Of a stretch of 64,000 nt of DNA, positions 62,777-64,000 are shown piece by piece. Positions within the stretch are counted from its first letter, which is position 1; every line of letters starts with the position of its first letter. Origin of the DNA: Lutibacter maritimus (lineage in GTDB: Bacteria > Bacteroidota > Bacteroidia > Flavobacteriales > Flavobacteriaceae); NCBI RefSeq assembly GCF_900116115.1, contig NZ_FOZP01000001.1:326071-390070 (forward strand). The letters are read 5' to 3'. The position numbers were made by a program, and so were the translations under genes. The notes below the pieces were generated by a model. The model was given only the letters and a program-made list of their open reading frames with translations, did not search any database and was not told the DNA's origin.

Positions 62777-63460
62777 ATGAAAAAGCTAATTATGTTCGCA
62801 ATCCTTTTTTTGTTTCTAAAACAAGGATTTTCTCAAAATCAAAATTTTGAACAACCAGATTATAAAAAAATAGCAATCGCAATTAAAGATTCCAATTCTA
62901 ATTTGTTTTATGATAAATTAATGCAAAGATACCAGGCATCTGATACTACCATGACGCTCAATGAACGGAGACATTTGTATTTTGGGTATGTAAATAATGA
63001 AAAGTATGCGCCTTACGGAAACTCAAATTTTAAAGATAGTTTATCCATAGTACTCAATAAAAAAAATATTGAAATGAGTGATTTTGATTTATTAAATAAA
63101 TTTTCTGATGCTATTTTAAAAGAATATCCTTTTGATCTTAGAACCATGAATATAAAATTATATGCTTTAGAAAAAATGTTTAAAATTACAGAATTTCAAA
63201 ATTGCTTAACAAAAGCCACCATGGTTTTAGATGCCATATTAAGTACTGGAGATGGACTGAGCAAGGAAACAGCATTTTATGTAATTAATCCAAGTCATGA
63301 ATATGATATTTTAGATGTTATTGGATTTCAATATGGAGATGATCAACGTTTAATTGATCATTATGATTATTTAAAATTAGCTGAAAATGATAGTAACATT
63401 GAAGGATTGTATTTTGATGTTTCACCTTGTTTAAACGCTTTAAATAATATGTTTAAATAA
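62777..63460 (+). CDS. DUF4919 secreted protein
   Basis: 227 residues from the ATG at 62777. Signal peptide MKKLIMFAILFLFLKQGFSQ. Segments YDKLMQRYQASDTTMTLNERRHLYFGYV and AFYVINPSHEYDILDVIGFQ are typical of DUF4919. Family function unknown. No cassette repeat lies before or after it, so I treat it as ordinary chromosome rather than cargo. The 115 bases in front hold no clear promoter. Confidence 0.84.
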   Translation: MKKLIMFAILFLFLKQGFSQNQNFEQPDYKKIAIAIKDSNSNLFYDKLMQRYQASDTTMTLNERRHLYFGYVNNEKYAPYGNSNFKDSLSIVLNKKNIEMSDFDLLNKFSDAILKEYPFDLRTMNIKLYALEKMFKITEFQNCLTKATMVLDAILSTGDGLSKETAFYVINPSHEYDILDVIGFQYGDDQRLIDHYDYLKLAENDSNIEGLYFDVSPCLNALNNMFK

Positions 63461-63493
63461 ATTTATAAAATCACCCCTAAAAAGCACTTTGTT

Positions 63494-64000
63494 ATGAAAC
63501 TAAAATTAATTTTAATTGCAATTTTAACAATTGTAAGTGTAAATTGTATTTCACAAACTTCTTATGAATCAGGTTATTACATTACTACTAATAATGAAAA
63601 AGTACCATGTTTGATTTTAAATAATGATTGGTTAAATAATCCAACAGCGATTAGTGTAAAATTAACTGAAAATGAAGAACCTAAAACAGTAAGTATTGAA
63701 ACTATTAAAGAGTTTGAAATTATAGGTAAAAATAAATATCAAAAACATACTGTAAACATCGATAGGTCAAGTAATTTTTTAAATTCATTGGATAGTAATA
63801 GAAATCCAATTTTTAAAGAAGAACAACTATTTTTAAAAGTTTTAATTGAAGGAAAAGCCAATTTATATGTTTACAATGCTAATAATATTGAAAAATTCTT
63901 TTTTAGTGTTAACAATGCAAAAATAGAGCAACTTATTTATAAAAGTTACCTATCTGATGAAAATCAAGTTTTAAAAAATAACAATTTCAGACAACAAATT
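63494..64000 (+). CDS. Secreted hypothetical protein, 3' end missing
   Basis: 169 codons are visible, and the frame is open to the end of the window. It begins MKLKLILIAILTIVSVNCISQ, a signal peptide. The segments YYITTNNEKVPCLI, VNIDRSSNFLNSL, NPIFKEEQLFLKVLIEGKANLYVY and IEQLIYKSYL recur in a large family of Flavobacteriia proteins of unknown function, sometimes mislabelled tRNA modification GTPase; no GTPase motif is present. It follows the DUF4919 gene by 33 bases. Confidence 0.8.
   Translation, partial: MKLKLILIAILTIVSVNCISQTSYESGYYITTNNEKVPCLILNNDWLNNPTAISVKLTENEEPKTVSIETIKEFEIIGKNKYQKHTVNIDRSSNFLNSLDSNRNPIFKEEQLFLKVLIEGKANLYVYNANNIEKFFFSVNNAKIEQLIYKSYLSDENQVLKNNNFRQQI

Noticed and set aside
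63461-63480. TTATAAAATCACC after the DUF4919 gene as another right arm of a cassette repeat
   Set aside because: There is no left arm, no central hairpin and no core; the stop codon of the preceding gene lies immediately before it.

Overview
The window is a 64-kb piece of an AT-rich chromosome from the phylum Bacteroidota, most probably a member of the family Flavobacteriaceae. The evidence is the gene content: bacillithiol deacetylase BshB1, PPDK, DUF2520, DUF1573, a KdsB/KdsC LPS core pathway, many proteins with short signal peptides ending in ...SQ or ...AQ, and lipoproteins with a short lipobox. Recognisable promoters have the Bacteroidota form (TTTG, about 19 bases, TAnnTTTG), and Shine-Dalgarno sequences are not evident. 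The genus cannot be told from the sequence alone.

Positions 1-53 kb are ordinary housekeeping chromosome. In order: the end of a threonine aldolase gene and msrA; small membrane and envelope proteins; a dicarboxylate-type symporter; a MacAB-like ABC exporter with its adaptor (5.4-9.7 kb); a three-gene minus-strand metabolic cluster (3-hydroxyacyl-CoA dehydrogenase, PhzF, Gfo/Idh); pcm; DUF2520-kdsC-DUF2147; ppdK; a MarR-controlled RND efflux operon (18.5-24.5 kb); an LRR protein; bshB1; tRNA-His; holA; an rlmH-rdgB-FecCD-type ABC operon; a nadC-yihY-kdsB operon; hisS; folE; an ECF sigma factor with its own divergent promoter pair; PAP2; Smr protein; cysteine desulfurase; murB; an aminotransferase; a PDZ aspartyl protease; valS; and an NlpC/P60 lipoprotein.

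A 1.2-kb stretch without a long gene follows (52,978-54,211). It holds two tandem copies of a two-hairpin element that looks like a small RNA, three TTGTACAA motifs spaced about two helical turns apart, and the left end of the most unusual region.

From 53.65 kb to about 62.7 kb the chromosome changes character. Short genes, all on the plus strand and mostly encoding secreted or unknown proteins, are each followed by a 125-138-bp imperfect inverted repeat. The two ends of each repeat carry a variable 7-13-base core. The core at the start of a gene unit is the reverse complement of the core at the end of the same unit, not of the repeat it physically sits in. That is the logic of integron cassettes with attC sites. 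However, the cores (GTTG-like) do not fit the IntI consensus GTTRRRY, and no recombinase gene is in the window. I interpret this as an integron-like cassette array of a divergent type. Its cargo includes a nucleotidyltransferase/DUF262 pair that may be a defence module, DUF2167, DUF3788 and DUF2200 proteins, and several signal-peptide proteins without recognisable family. The window ends in a DUF4919 gene and a truncated gene for a secreted protein.
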